From DASZHJ01 sp963735465 (GTDB taxonomy: Bacteria > Pseudomonadota > Alphaproteobacteria > ATCC43930 > CGMCC-115725), in assembly GCA_963735465.1 (NCBI GenBank), contig CAVTLA010000001.1:2108001-2172000 (forward strand): a DNA stretch of 64,000 nucleotides, written 5' to 3'. Of this stretch, positions 15,706 through 26,178 are shown piece after piece. Position numbers and translations under genes: made by a program. Numbering within the stretch: position 1 is the first letter of the stretch; every line of letters starts with the position of its first letter. Below the pieces are notes generated by a model. It was not told where the DNA came from. It did not search any database and saw only the letters and a list, made by a program, of their open reading frames with translations.

Positions 15706-16659
15706 ATGGTAGATACGACGCCCCGTGCGCTCTCCACCGCCGCCTCGATCGGCCTGACTCCCGCTCAGGCGCGTCCACGGCAGACGCTGAGACAGTTGTC
15801 GCGGCGCAAGTCCACCACCGCCGTTCTGTTCGCAGCACCGCTGCTGCTGGTGCTGCTGGGACTTATCATCTATCCCGGCGTCTTCTCGATTTACCTCTCG
15901 ATGCTGAACAAGGCGCAGACGAAATTCATCTGGTTCAATAACTACACCTTCCTCTTCACGCGCCCCACCTTCTGGATGGTGGTGGAGCAATCGTGCATCT
16001 TCGCGATCACCGCCGTTTTCTTCAAAGCGCTAATCGGCGTCATCACAGCCCATCTCGTCAACAATCTGCCGGTCAGAGGCCAGCGCGTGTGGCGCGGCAT
16101 GCTGCTGGTGCCGTGGGTGATTCCGCTCTCCCTCAGCACGCTCGGCTGGTGGTGGATGTTCGACCCCACCTACAGCGCATTCAACTGGCTGTTCGCCAAG
16201 ATCGGCGGCCCGCATATCGCCTGGCTCAGTGAGCCGTATTGGGCGCGGTTCTGCACCATCCTGGTGAACGTGTGGTACGGCGCGCCGTTCTTCCTGATCA
16301 TGTACCTGGCGGCCCTGAAATCCGTGCCCGGCGAACTCTACGAGGCGGCCTCCATCGACGGCGCCAGCGCCTGGCAGAAGCTGTTCCACGTCACGCTGCC
16401 GATGATGCGGAACATCATCTCGATCACGGTTCTGTTCTCGCTCATCGTCACCTTCGCCAACTACGACGTCGTGCGCGTGCTGACCGCCGGCGGTCCGCGC
16501 GATATGACCCACGTCTTCGCCACCTGGGCCTTCCTGAACGGGATTCAGAACGGCGACATACCCCTGGGATCCTCGATATCCCTCTTCATGTTCCCCATCC
16601 TCGGCATCTCCGCGATCTTCATCCTTCGCGGCGTGCGCAGACGCGGGAGAGAAATCTGA
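15706..16659 (+). CDS. ABC transporter permease (sugar type, MalF/UgpA-like)
   Basis: A 317-residue inner-membrane protein from ATG 15706 (preceded by GGGAGCC). Six transmembrane helices follow a Pro/Arg-rich cytoplasmic N-terminus of about 35 residues. The cytoplasmic EAA loop that docks to the ATPase is GELYEAASIDGASAWQKLFHVTLPMMR (around residues 207-235). The end of the gene overlaps the second permease as TGATG, so the two should be made in equal amounts. An upstream in-frame ATG (15631) exists but would fall before the hairpin and is unlikely. Confidence 0.88.
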   Translation: MVDTTPRALSTAASIGLTPAQARPRQTLRQLSRRKSTTAVLFAAPLLLVLLGLIIYPGVFSIYLSMLNKAQTKFIWFNNYTFLFTRPTFWMVVEQSCIFAITAVFFKALIGVITAHLVNNLPVRGQRVWRGMLLVPWVIPLSLSTLGWWWMFDPTYSAFNWLFAKIGGPHIAWLSEPYWARFCTILVNVWYGAPFFLIMYLAALKSVPGELYEAASIDGASAWQKLFHVTLPMMRNIISITVLFSLIVTFANYDVVRVLTAGGPRDMTHVFATWAFLNGIQNGDIPLGSSISLFMFPILGISAIFILRGVRRRGREI

Positions 16660-17651
16660 TGACGGCGCACGCAGCCACCCTCGACGCGCCGCGCCTGGTC
16701 TCCCGCGGCAGCATCGCGCGCAGCCGCCGCTGGGCGCTGATCACCTCGTATTTCTTCCTGCTGCTGTTCGCGCTGTTCTTCCTGGTGCCGCCCTATTACC
16801 AGCTGGCGACCGCCACCAAGACCAGCGAGCAGATTTCCAACCAGAACACCAATCCCTGGCTGCCGGCGCTCGGCTCCAGCGACCAGAGCATGAACCCCGG
16901 TGGCGCAAATGCAGGCAAAGCCACCCTGATATTGAAGCGCGGCCATTCCTGGCTGCCGGCGGCGGTCAACGGCTTCCTCGCCAATCTCGATGACCTCTGG
17001 AACAACACGGACTTCCCGATCTATTTCCGCAACAGCGCCATCGTGACGGTCTGCGTGGTGATCATCACCATGCTGATCTCGGTGCCGGCGGCGTTCTCGC
17101 TGGGGCGGATGAGATTCTGGGGCTCCGGCATTTTGGCGACCGGCGTGTTCCTCACCTACCTGGTGCCGGATTCGCTGCTGTTCATTCCGCTGTTCAAGGT
17201 CGTGGGGTCGCTGGGTCTGCTCAACTCCTACTGGGGCCTGATCCTCGTCTATCCCACGCTCACGGTGCCGTTCTGCACCTGGATCATGATCGGCTACTTC
17301 CAGAGCATCCCCAAGGAACTCGACGAGGCGGCACTCATCGACGGCGCCAACCACGTCCAGATGCTGTTCAAGATCTTCATTCCGGTGGCGCTGCCGGGGC
17401 TGATCGCCGCGACGATCTTCGCCTTCACGGTGTCGTGGGCCGAGTTCGTCTATCCCATGGCCTTCATCTTCAGCTCCAGCCAGCTGGTGCTGACCGCCGG
17501 CACGATCACCAGCCTGGTCAAGGCCGACGTCTACCAGTGGGGCATGATCATGACCGCAGCCCTGCTGGCGGCGACCCCTCCCCTGGTGATCTACGCGTTC
17601 CTGATGGATTACTACATCGCCGGCCTCACCGCCGGCGCGACCAAGGGGTGA
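16659..17651 (+). CDS. ABC transporter permease (sugar type, MalG/UgpE-like)
   Basis: A 330-residue permease. The EAA loop is PKELDEAALIDGANHVQMLFKIFIPVALPG near residue 220. Between the first and second membrane helices lies an unusually long periplasmic loop of about 80 residues (about 50-130; contains NQNTNPWLPALGSS and HSWLPAAVNGFL), as found in a subset of polyol/mannitol-type permeases. Coupled to the preceding gene by a TGATG overlap and followed after 52 bases by the ATPase. Confidence 0.88.
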   Translation: MTAHAATLDAPRLVSRGSIARSRRWALITSYFFLLLFALFFLVPPYYQLATATKTSEQISNQNTNPWLPALGSSDQSMNPGGANAGKATLILKRGHSWLPAAVNGFLANLDDLWNNTDFPIYFRNSAIVTVCVVIITMLISVPAAFSLGRMRFWGSGILATGVFLTYLVPDSLLFIPLFKVVGSLGLLNSYWGLILVYPTLTVPFCTWIMIGYFQSIPKELDEAALIDGANHVQMLFKIFIPVALPGLIAATIFAFTVSWAEFVYPMAFIFSSSQLVLTAGTITSLVKADVYQWGMIMTAALLAATPPLVIYAFLMDYYIAGLTAGATKG

Positions 17652-17703
17652 CGGCCCCCAGCGACTGTTTCCAGCACCTATCGCACCTCCGGGAGGCACG
17701 AGT

Positions 17704-18804
<1,101 letters not shown>

Positions 18805-18949
18805 CCGCGCCCACCTGAAGCGCGTTCCGGTTGGATCGAGACCTGGGACGCGATCCGCAATCCTGCCCTCGCCGCCGGCCTCTGCGGATCCGGGATCACC
18901 AGGCTCGCGGGATAGCGGACCGGCACCGGCCTCAGGCGATCGACTGAAG

Positions 18950-19567
18950 ATGCCGCCGATCCTGAAGATCGCCGTGCTCGTCGCCCTCGGGCTGCTTTTC
19001 CCCTGCGCGCTCCTCATCGTGCTCGGCGGCGTCCGGGCGCCGCTCTGGGTCGTCGACCGCGAGGTGACGGCGACGGGGCATGACAGGTTCCTCACCCCCG
19101 AGGCCGCCCTCGGCATCGCATGGCCCGCCGAGGCGGTGGCCGATCCCGGCTCCTACCGGGGCGTGGTCGCGGGAATCCAGGCGCTCTACCATGACGACAC
19201 CCGCGTGGTTCTGCTGAAATCCGAGATTCCGCCCCTGCAGTCGGCGGAATATTTCATCGTCCATGCTCTCATCAAGCCGCCGGGCTCGATGACCGCATCC
19301 GGCAGCGGCGACGACATCAGCTTTCGCCTCGCGGCCGGCATCGCGGGCCGCGCGGTGGCGGCCGAGGATCTGGCACTCCTGGTGTTCGGACCGTCGCCCG
19401 AGGGGGTCGAGGCGCATCTGGCCTCGACGCCGGCCTTGCACCGCAATCCCGCGCAGAACTGGGCGAACCGGGTTCTCGACGATCACACGGCGGCGCTGCT
19501 GAGTGCCATCGCGCTTTACCTCGCGGCGCTGGCGGCGGTGGCATTCCGCCTCTGGCGGCGCGCCTAG
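18950..19567 (+). CDS. Uncharacterised membrane-anchored protein
   Basis: A 205-residue open frame whose product has an N-terminal hydrophobic helix (about 5-27, KIAVLVALGLLFPCALLIVLGG) and a C-terminal one (about 180-200), leaving a soluble domain of about 150 residues between them. I recognise no family. Codon use is like the neighbours and GC at third positions is high, which supports coding. No clear ribosome site is seen (CTGAAG close to the ATG). It ends 4 bases inside the DUF1194 gene on the opposite strand, so the two are convergent. Function unknown. Confidence 0.55.
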   Translation: MPPILKIAVLVALGLLFPCALLIVLGGVRAPLWVVDREVTATGHDRFLTPEAALGIAWPAEAVADPGSYRGVVAGIQALYHDDTRVVLLKSEIPPLQSAEYFIVHALIKPPGSMTASGSGDDISFRLAAGIAGRAVAAEDLALLVFGPSPEGVEAHLASTPALHRNPAQNWANRVLDDHTAALLSAIALYLAALAAVAFRLWRRA

Positions 19568-20319
19568 CGCGCGGCGAGATCCGTCCGCTTGTCCCGCAGC
19601 ACGGCTGAAATTTCCGTCACCAGCTTCTGCACCATGGCATCGGTGAAGGAATGGAAGTCGTCGATCTGCAGAACGAAGGAGCCGACTCCGCCGACGACGT
19701 TCTCGCGATAGTAATTGGGGAGGCCGCCTGGCGGCTGGGTGTGCGCGACATAGCCGAAATTCGGATTGAGGTTGATGATCGCGAGGCCGTTGATGACGAC
19801 GCCCTTCGCCACCGCGTCATCCCGGGCGGATTCCACGGGCCGGCCTGAGTTGTTGGTGCCGTCGCCGGAGACGTCGATGACGCGGCGCGGGCTGGTGAGG
19901 CCGGATTTCGCGAACCGCTCCATGGCGAAGTCGAGAGCGTCGCTGATCGAGGTGTGCCCAACGAAGGACCGGTCGGCCTTCAGGATCTGGTCGCCCACCA
20001 CGCCGGCGCTCTCGTCGTCCCGGATCACGGTCCAGTCGACGACGACCCGCTGCTCGCCCACGCTCGACCATTCGACGAAGGACACGGCGATCGCGCCGAT
20101 GGCGCCGGAATGGATGGCGGAGAGCACCCGCGGGTCCTGCAGCGCCGCGGCGTAGCCCCGGCGCTGCAGCTGGAACTCGTCGTTGTCGATGCTGCGGGAG
20201 ACGTCGGCGGCGAGGATGAGCTGGAGGTCCACCGGCGCCGCCCGGACCGCGCCGCCGCCTCCCACCAGCAGCAGGACGCTCGCAAGGACGAGACTGACGA
20301 GGCGCATGGCATCCTCCAT
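19564..20319 (-). CDS. DUF1194 / von Willebrand factor A-like secreted protein
   Basis: A 251-residue protein with a Sec signal (MRLVSLVLASVLLLVGGGGAVRA; the second ATG at 20307 may be the true start). The mature start VDLQLILAADVSRSID contains the metal-ion-dependent adhesion site D-x-S-x-S, and GAIAVSFVEWSS and VIDVSGDGTNNSG complete the VWA fold. This is the DUF1194 family of alphaproteobacteria, function unknown. Its gene is convergent with the unknown membrane protein. Confidence 0.85.
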   Translation of the reverse strand: MEDAMRLVSLVLASVLLLVGGGGAVRAAPVDLQLILAADVSRSIDNDEFQLQRRGYAAALQDPRVLSAIHSGAIGAIAVSFVEWSSVGEQRVVVDWTVIRDDESAGVVGDQILKADRSFVGHTSISDALDFAMERFAKSGLTSPRRVIDVSGDGTNNSGRPVESARDDAVAKGVVINGLAIINLNPNFGYVAHTQPPGGLPNYYRENVVGGVGSFVLQIDDFHSFTDAMVQKLVTEISAVLRDKRTDLAAR

Positions 20320-20455
20320 GGCGCACCGCCGCCCGCGCCGGGGCGGCTCGGGATCTCGGCAGGGCTCCAGCGGACCGGTCCTGCCTAAGCAGGCCTACTA
20401 TAGCGCATGCCCGCTACGGGACCATCGCCTTCCCCTGGACGCGATTTCCCACCCG

Positions 20456-21511
20456 TCAGCGCAAGGTCGCGTTGAATTTCTCGAGTGCCGAGGAGCCGGG
20501 ATTGAGCTCGCGCTCGTCGAGGGCGTTGAGGGGCTTCGTTACGGTGTTGAGATGGTGATGCAGGTCCTCGGGCTCGGCGTCGACGTAGAGCAGGCCGGTG
20601 ACGATCTCGCCGGCAGCGTCGCGCTCCTGCAGGTAGTTCATCGCCGCGATCCGGTTGTGCGGATCGTAGTCCGTGTGCAGCTTCCGGAGCCGCAGCCGGG
20701 AGCCGTCGTGCTGCGTCACCGTCTCCACCGTGCCGGGCGCGTAGTCCGCCGTGATCTCTTCGCGGCCGGTGATGAAATCGAGCTGGTTCACCGCGTCGTT
20801 GTGCTCGCGCACATAGTCGAAGCTCTTGGTGGATCCTGGGTGATTGTTGAAGGCGACGCAGGGGCTGATGCAATCGATGAAGGCGGCGCCATTGTGGGTG
20901 ATGGCGCCCTTGATGAGAGGCACCAGCTGCTCCTTGTCGCCGGAGAAGCTGCGGGCGACGTAGCTGGCGCCGAGCTGGAGCGCCATCGCCACCATGTCGA
21001 TGGAAGCGTCGGCGTTGACCGAGCCGCGCTTGCTCTTCGAGCCCTTGTCGGCGGTGGCGGAGAACTGGCCCTTGGTGAGCCCGTAAACACCATTATTTTC
21101 AACGATATAGACCATGTTCACGCCGCGGCGGATCGAGTGCGCGAACTGGCCAAGGCCGATCGAGGCGGAATCGCCGTCGCCGGAAACGCCGAAGTAGAGG
21201 AGCTCGCGATTGGCGAGATTGGCGCCGGTCAGCACCGAGGGCATCCGCCCATGCACGCTGTTGAAGCCGTGCGACGCGCCGAGGAAATATGTGGGCGTCT
21301 TCGAGGAGCAGCCGATGCCCGAGAGCTTGGCGATCCGGTGCGGCGGCAGCGACAGCTCGAAGCAGGCCTGGATGATGGCGGCGCTGATGGAATCGTGTCC
21401 GCAGCCCGCGCAGAGCGTCGACACCGCGCCCTCGTAGTCGCGCCGGGTGAACCCCAGCACATTCGTCGGCAGCCGCGGATGATGCAGCTTGGGCTTGGCG
21501 ATATAGGTCAT
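20456..21511 (-). CDS. korB: 2-oxoacid:ferredoxin oxidoreductase, beta subunit
   Basis: A 351-residue thiamine diphosphate-binding subunit. TLCAGCGHDSI near residue 33 gives a conserved CxxC site for the iron-sulfur cluster, GDGDSASIG (about 110) begins the thiamine diphosphate-Mg site, which ends at ENNGVYGLTKGQFSAT. The C-terminus past residue 290 is normal for the alpha2beta2-type KorB. It works with KorA to oxidise a 2-oxo acid, most often 2-oxoglutarate, to acyl-CoA and reduced ferredoxin. The ATG at 21509-21511 overlaps the korA stop as ATGA. Confidence 0.9.
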   Translation of the reverse strand: MTYIAKPKLHHPRLPTNVLGFTRRDYEGAVSTLCAGCGHDSISAAIIQACFELSLPPHRIAKLSGIGCSSKTPTYFLGASHGFNSVHGRMPSVLTGANLANRELLYFGVSGDGDSASIGLGQFAHSIRRGVNMVYIVENNGVYGLTKGQFSATADKGSKSKRGSVNADASIDMVAMALQLGASYVARSFSGDKEQLVPLIKGAITHNGAAFIDCISPCVAFNNHPGSTKSFDYVREHNDAVNQLDFITGREEITADYAPGTVETVTQHDGSRLRLRKLHTDYDPHNRIAAMNYLQERDAAGEIVTGLLYVDAEPEDLHHHLNTVTKPLNALDERELNPGSSALEKFNATLR

Positions 21512-23349
21512 GGCGCCGCCTTCCGGAGCGGAGTTATGGCACTGGACGGGAGCTTGTGGGCGATGTCGCTGATGATGAACCGCGCGGTGATCGGCGTGCC
21601 GTCATAGTGCAGCACCGAGGTGAGCCGTGCCGGATCGATATTGCCCTCGTTGACCAGCAGCGCCCTGAGCTGCGCGTCGCGGTTCTGCTCGACGACGAAC
21701 ACCTTGTCGTGCTCGGCGATGAAGCGCATCACCTCGTCGGAGAACGGGAATCCCCGCACGCGGAGCGTATTGAGGTGGATGTTGTGCTCCTCCAGCTCCT
21801 CCAGCGCCTCGCGCATCGCCGGCGTGGTGGAGCCGAAGTAGATCGCGCCGAAGCGCGTCGCCTGGCGGGCGTTCCGGCGCACCGGCTGCGGCACCAGCTT
21901 CTTAGCGGTCTCGAATTTTTTCAGGAGCCGCTTCATATTCTCGACGTAATCAGGCCCCTCCTCGCTGTAGCGCGCGTAGCGGTCCTTGGTGGTGCCGCGG
22001 GTAAAGTAGGCGCCGCGGGTGGGATGGGTCCCGGGATACGTCCGGTAGGGGACGCCGTCGCCGTCCACGTCGAGATAGCGGCCGAAATCCTTGCCCGCCT
22101 CGAGCTCCGCGTGGGTCATCACCTTGCCGCGGTCCATCTTGCGGCTGTCATCCCAGGCCAGGGGCTCGCAAAGCCATTCGTTCATGCCGATGTCGAGATC
22201 GAGCATGACGAAGATCGGGGTCTGCAGCCGGTCGGCGAGATCGAACGCCTGCGCCCCCATCTCGAAACATTCCCGGGGATCCTCGGGAAACAGCAGCACA
22301 TGCTTGGTGTCGCCGTGAGAGGCATAGGCGCAGGAGAGGATGTCCGACTGCTGGGTGCGCGTCGGCATGCCCGTGGAGGGACCGCCGCGCTGGACGTCGA
22401 AGAGCACCGCTGGGATCTCGGCGAAATATGCCAAGCCCAGGAACTCCTGCATCAGGGAGATGCCGGGGCCGGAGGTCGAGGTGAAGGCGCGGGCGCCGTT
22501 CCAGCCGGCGCCGATCACGATGCCGATGGAGGCGAGCTCGTCTTCCGCCTGGATGATGGCGTAGCGCGCCTTCTTGGTCTCGGGATCCATGCGATAGCGC
22601 CCGCAATGGCGCTGGAAGGCCTCGGCGAGGGACGAGGACGGCGTGATCGGGTACCAGGCCGCCACGGTGGCGCCACCGTAGACCGCACCCAGCGCCGCCG
22701 CGCTGTTGCCGTCGATGAAGATGCGGTTGCCGACGGCAGTCGCAATCTTGACGGTGATGCCGAGCGGGCACTTGAGGTTCTTGAGGGCGTAGTCGCGGCC
22801 GAGATGGAGTGCGTGCACGTTGGGCTGGATCAGCTTGTCCTTGCCCTTGAACTGCTCGCCGATCAGCCTCTCGATCGCCGTGATGTCCATGTCGAGGAGC
22901 GCCGAGAGCGCGCCGACATAGATGATGTTCTTGAACAGCTGGCGCTGGCGGCTGTCGGTGTATTCGGCGTTGCAGATCTCCGTGAGCGGCATGCCGACCA
23001 CGGTGATGTCGTCGCGGAACTTCGACTTCGGCAGCGGCTTGGTGGAATCGTAGAAGAGATATCCGCCGGGCTCGATCTCGGCCAGATCCTTGTCCCAGGT
23101 CTGCGGGTTCATCGCCACCATGAGGTCGACGCCGCCGCGCCGGCCGATATGGCCGGCCTCGGAGATCCGCACCTCGTACCAGGTGGGCAGGCCCTGGATG
23201 TTGGACGGAAAGATGTTGCGCGACGCCACCGGCACGCCCATGCGCAGGATCGACTTCGCGAACATCGTGTTGGCGCTCGCCGAGCCCGAGCCATTGACGT
23301 TGGCGAACTTGACGACGAAATCGTTGACGCTGCTTATCGGCTTCGGCAT
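21508..23349 (-). CDS. korA: 2-oxoacid:ferredoxin oxidoreductase, alpha subunit (gamma-alpha fusion)
   Basis: A 613-residue protein. Residues 1-190 form the gamma domain (VVKFANVNGSGSASANTMFAKSILRMG), which binds CoA and bridges the subunits; the rest is the alpha domain with GNSAAALGAVYGGATVAAWYPITPSSSLAE and TSTSGPGISLMQEFLGLAYF. This gamma-alpha fusion is common in KorA of aerobic bacteria that run oxygen-tolerant enzymes. It overlaps the upstream GltD-like gene by 16 bases and the downstream korB by 4, so the three are translationally linked. Confidence 0.9.
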   Translation of the reverse strand: MPKPISSVNDFVVKFANVNGSGSASANTMFAKSILRMGVPVASRNIFPSNIQGLPTWYEVRISEAGHIGRRGGVDLMVAMNPQTWDKDLAEIEPGGYLFYDSTKPLPKSKFRDDITVVGMPLTEICNAEYTDSRQRQLFKNIIYVGALSALLDMDITAIERLIGEQFKGKDKLIQPNVHALHLGRDYALKNLKCPLGITVKIATAVGNRIFIDGNSAAALGAVYGGATVAAWYPITPSSSLAEAFQRHCGRYRMDPETKKARYAIIQAEDELASIGIVIGAGWNGARAFTSTSGPGISLMQEFLGLAYFAEIPAVLFDVQRGGPSTGMPTRTQQSDILSCAYASHGDTKHVLLFPEDPRECFEMGAQAFDLADRLQTPIFVMLDLDIGMNEWLCEPLAWDDSRKMDRGKVMTHAELEAGKDFGRYLDVDGDGVPYRTYPGTHPTRGAYFTRGTTKDRYARYSEEGPDYVENMKRLLKKFETAKKLVPQPVRRNARQATRFGAIYFGSTTPAMREALEELEEHNIHLNTLRVRGFPFSDEVMRFIAEHDKVFVVEQNRDAQLRALLVNEGNIDPARLTSVLHYDGTPITARFIISDIAHKLPSSAITPLRKAAP

Positions 23350-25125
23350 GCCGGCCCCGCCTCTGCCATTTCAAGAAGGAATTTGCGCATGTCCCAGGCT
23401 CCCGTCGGGCACCGCTCGGCGCAGAGGCCGCAGTGCAGGCAGACATCCTCGTCCTTGGCCATGATGCGGCCGGTCTTGAGGGCGCCCGATACGTAGAGGT
23501 CCTGGGTCAGGTTCTTGGCGGGCGCGGTGAGGCGCTGGCGCAGCGCCTCCTCGGTTCCATCGGCGGTGAAGGTGATGCAGTCCATCGGGCAGATGTCGAC
23601 GCAGGCATCGCACTCGATGCAGAGCTCGCCGGTAAACACCGTCTGCACGTCGCAATTGAGGCAGCGCTCCGCCTCGAGATAGCCCAGCTTCCGGTCAAAG
23701 CCGATCTCCACCTCGACCTTGACGTCCTTCAGCGCCACGCCGAGATCCCGCAGCGGCACCTTGTAGCGGATGTCGTTGGAGATATCGTTGTCATAGCTCC
23801 ACTCGTGGATGCCCATCTTCTGGCTCGACAGCGTCACCATCGGCGGCGGCCGGTCGCCGACGTCCTCGCCGTTCAGCAGCTTGTCGATGGAGATCGCCGC
23901 CTGCTGGCCGTGCGCCACCGCCCAGATGATGTTCTTCGGGCCGAACGCCGCATCGCCGCCGAAGAACAGATTCGGGATGCTGGACTGCATGGTCACGGGA
24001 TCGACCTTGGGCATGCCCCAGCGGTCGAACTCGAGGCCGATGTCGCGCTCCATCCAAGGGAAGGAATTCTCCTGGCCGATCGCCACCAGGACGTCGTCGC
24101 AGGGGACGTGCTGGTCGGGTTCGCCCGAGGGCACCAGACTGCGCTTGCCCTTCTCGTCGTACTTCGCCGCCACCTTCTCGAAGGTGACGCCGGTAAGGCG
24201 GCCGTTCTCGTGGGTGAATTCCTTGGGCACGAGGTAGTTGAGGATCGGGATGCCTTCGTGGGTCGCATCCTCCTTCTCCCAGGGCGACGCCTTCATCTCC
24301 TCGTAGCCGCTGCGCACGACGACCTTGACTTCCTCGCCGCCGAGACGGCGCGAGGTCCGGCAGCAGTCCATGGCGGTGTTGCCGCCGCCCAGCACGATCA
24401 CGCGCTTGCCGATCTTGTCCACATGGCCGAAGGAGACGCTGGAGAGCCAGTCGATGCCGATGTGGATGTTCTTGGCCGCTTCCGTGCGGCCGGGGATCTC
24501 AAGGTCGCGGCCGCGCGGCGCACCGCTGCCGACGAAGACCGCGTCGATAGCCCTCGGCGAGGAGCGCCTTCAGGCTGTCGATGCGCTGACCCAGGCGAAG
24601 CTCGATGCCGCCGATGCCGACGATGTAGCCGACCTCCTCGTCGATGACGGTCTCCGGCAGGCGGAAGCGCGGGATCTGGCTGCGGATCATGCCGCCGGCC
24701 TTGGGATCGCCGTCGAAGATCACGACGTGATAGCCGAGCGGCGCCAGATCCCGGGCCACCGTGAGGGATGCCGGCCCCGCCCCCACCAGCGCCACCCGCT
24801 TGCCGTTCTTCTTCACCGGCGCGATCGGCAGCTGGCCGCGGATGTCGTCCTTGTTGTCGGCGGCGACCCGCTTCAGGCGGCAGATCGCCACCGGCTCCTT
24901 CTCCACCCGGCCGCGCCGGCAGGCCGGCTCGCAGGGCCGGTCGCAGGTGCGCCCGAGGATCCCCGGGAACACGTTGGATTTCCAGTTGACCATGTAGGCG
25001 TCGGTGTAGCGGCCGGCGGCGATCAAGCGGATGTACTCGGGCACCGGCGTATGGGCGGGGCACGCCCATTGGCAATCCACGACCTTGTGGAAGTAGTCGG
25101 GACGGCTGATATCGGTCGGCGTCAC
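23334..25125 (-). pseudogene. GltD-like NAD(P)H:ferredoxin-type flavoprotein, single-base frameshift
   Basis: Two reading frames on the minus strand join into one protein of about 597 residues. The first part (GTG at 25123-25125 to about 24547) has the N-terminal Fe-S/dihydropyrimidine dehydrogenase-type domain (CQWACPAHTPVPEYI, GRTCDRPCEPACRRG) and an FAD fold (VALVGAGPASL). The second holds the NAD(P) fold (VIVLGGGNTAMDCCRTSRR) and two 4Fe-4S motifs (CIECDACVDICP, CLHCGLCAERCP). Removing one base near 24547 gives the expected GYDAVFVGSGAPRGRDLE segment at the joint with no other change. If intact, it would pass electrons between NAD(P)H and ferredoxin for KorAB. All cofactor motifs on both sides are conserved, suggesting a recent mutation or a sequence error. 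GGGAG precedes the GTG. Confidence 0.82.
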
Positions 25126-25604
25126 GGCGGCTCCCTGATGAGATGAGAGTGGATTATTGGCGCGGCACCGCGGCGACGCCACGGGCCATCTGGGAAATCC
25201 ACCTAGCTGTCCAGCGCATGGGTATGGAGGAGGGCGGCATCAGGGACCGCCACCGGACCGGTGCCCGTCTTGCAGATCGAGCATTTATGTTTTTATCCGC
25301 GACGTTTCCGATTCTTCCCTGCCGCGGCCCCGGGCGACGGACGTCGCACGCAGCGCTGAACGGCACCCCAAACATAGCCCGACCGGGGCCGAAATCGCAA
25401 CGCCTGAGAACAGGTTAGGGCATAACCGCCGTTCGCGGGAAAGCTCCAGGGAATTCAGCCGCCAAGGCGGTGGGATGCCGCCTCTGCCCGCGGCAGGCGC
25501 CGCAGACCCTTGCAGCGAACGGCGACCCCGGGCAGGCCACCCCCTCGACCAGCCCGGACCGGCGCCCGTTACCGGAGCGCCGGATCCCCCCTCAAATCAG
25601 ATGC
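25126..25604. other. Intergenic region upstream of the GltD-like/korAB operon
   Basis: No supported gene. The part nearest 25126 should hold the operon's minus-strand promoter. At 25559-25565/25577-25583 is a 7-bp stem (CCGGCGC/GCGCCGG, 11-nt loop) placed just after the Lys-rich gene, which may help terminate it, but no T tract follows. CCGCC-AA-GGCGG sits at 25459-25470. Open frames here are in GC-rich non-biased sequence and have no family match. Confidence 0.5.
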
Positions 25605-25907
25605 TTACTGCCCGAGCGGACGCCAGGGATCGGGGAACGAGCTGGTCTCCGGCTCCGACATTGGCGACTCCGGGGGTGCCGGCGGGGCCATCGGGGCCGG
25701 ACGCGGCTTGGAGACGGCTTTCTTGGGCGCCGCCTTCTTCGGAGCTGCCTTCTTTTTCGCGACGACCTTCTTCTTCGCTACCTTGGCTTTGGCTTTCGGC
25801 TTCGCCGCCTTCTTGGTCTTCTTCGACTTCGCGGCGAGCTTCCGGCTTTTCGTCGCCGCCTTGCCCTTCTTCTTGGTCGCCTTCCTCTTCTTCGCTTTGG
25901 CCATCAT
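25605..25907 (-). CDS. Lys/Ala-rich histone H1-like protein
   Basis: A 100-residue protein. About 30 of the first 67 residues are lysine and most others are Ala, with short KK(A/V)A(A/P) repeats, followed by a Pro/Ser-rich acidic tail (APMAPPAPPESPMSEPETSS). This is the composition of bacterial histone H1-like/AlgP-type proteins, which bind DNA or polyanions nonspecifically. An excellent AAGGAG ribosome site precedes two consecutive ATGs (25907, 25904). The Lys codons are almost all AAG, so the AT content of the gene is not unusual. Alone between two operons; role inferred from composition only. Confidence 0.75.
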   Translation of the reverse strand: MMAKAKKRKATKKKGKAATKSRKLAAKSKKTKKAAKPKAKAKVAKKKVVAKKKAAPKKAAPKKAVSKPRPAPMAPPAPPESPMSEPETSSFPDPWRPLGQ

Positions 25908-26178
25908 CTGTCTCCTTTGTAGTGCCGGCGCGGACCTAGCGACGCCGCCGACATCGGCCTAGTGAACCGATCGTAGCACGTGGAAACCGTGCGTCACGTG
26001 AATCGGGTCATCGGATCATAGTCTCATGATCGGATTTCGGCCAACGGATAGCGGCGATTCAACGTCATCGAACCGCCAGCATGCGAAAAGGCGTGGCGGC
26101 AGTAAAGCGCAACGCGGCCTCGTCGGAGCGCTGCGGCATGCAACTCGACATGCAAGCTGACGCCGGCGAGCGCGCGCC

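Noticed and set aside
20380..20393. CCTGC-N4-GCAGG hairpin after korB
   Set aside because: Only 5 bp and no T tract; too weak to call a terminator.
21556..23496. 646-aa plus-strand frame opposite korA
   Set aside because: Mirror-frame artefact; contains no recognisable motif while the minus strand is clearly korA.
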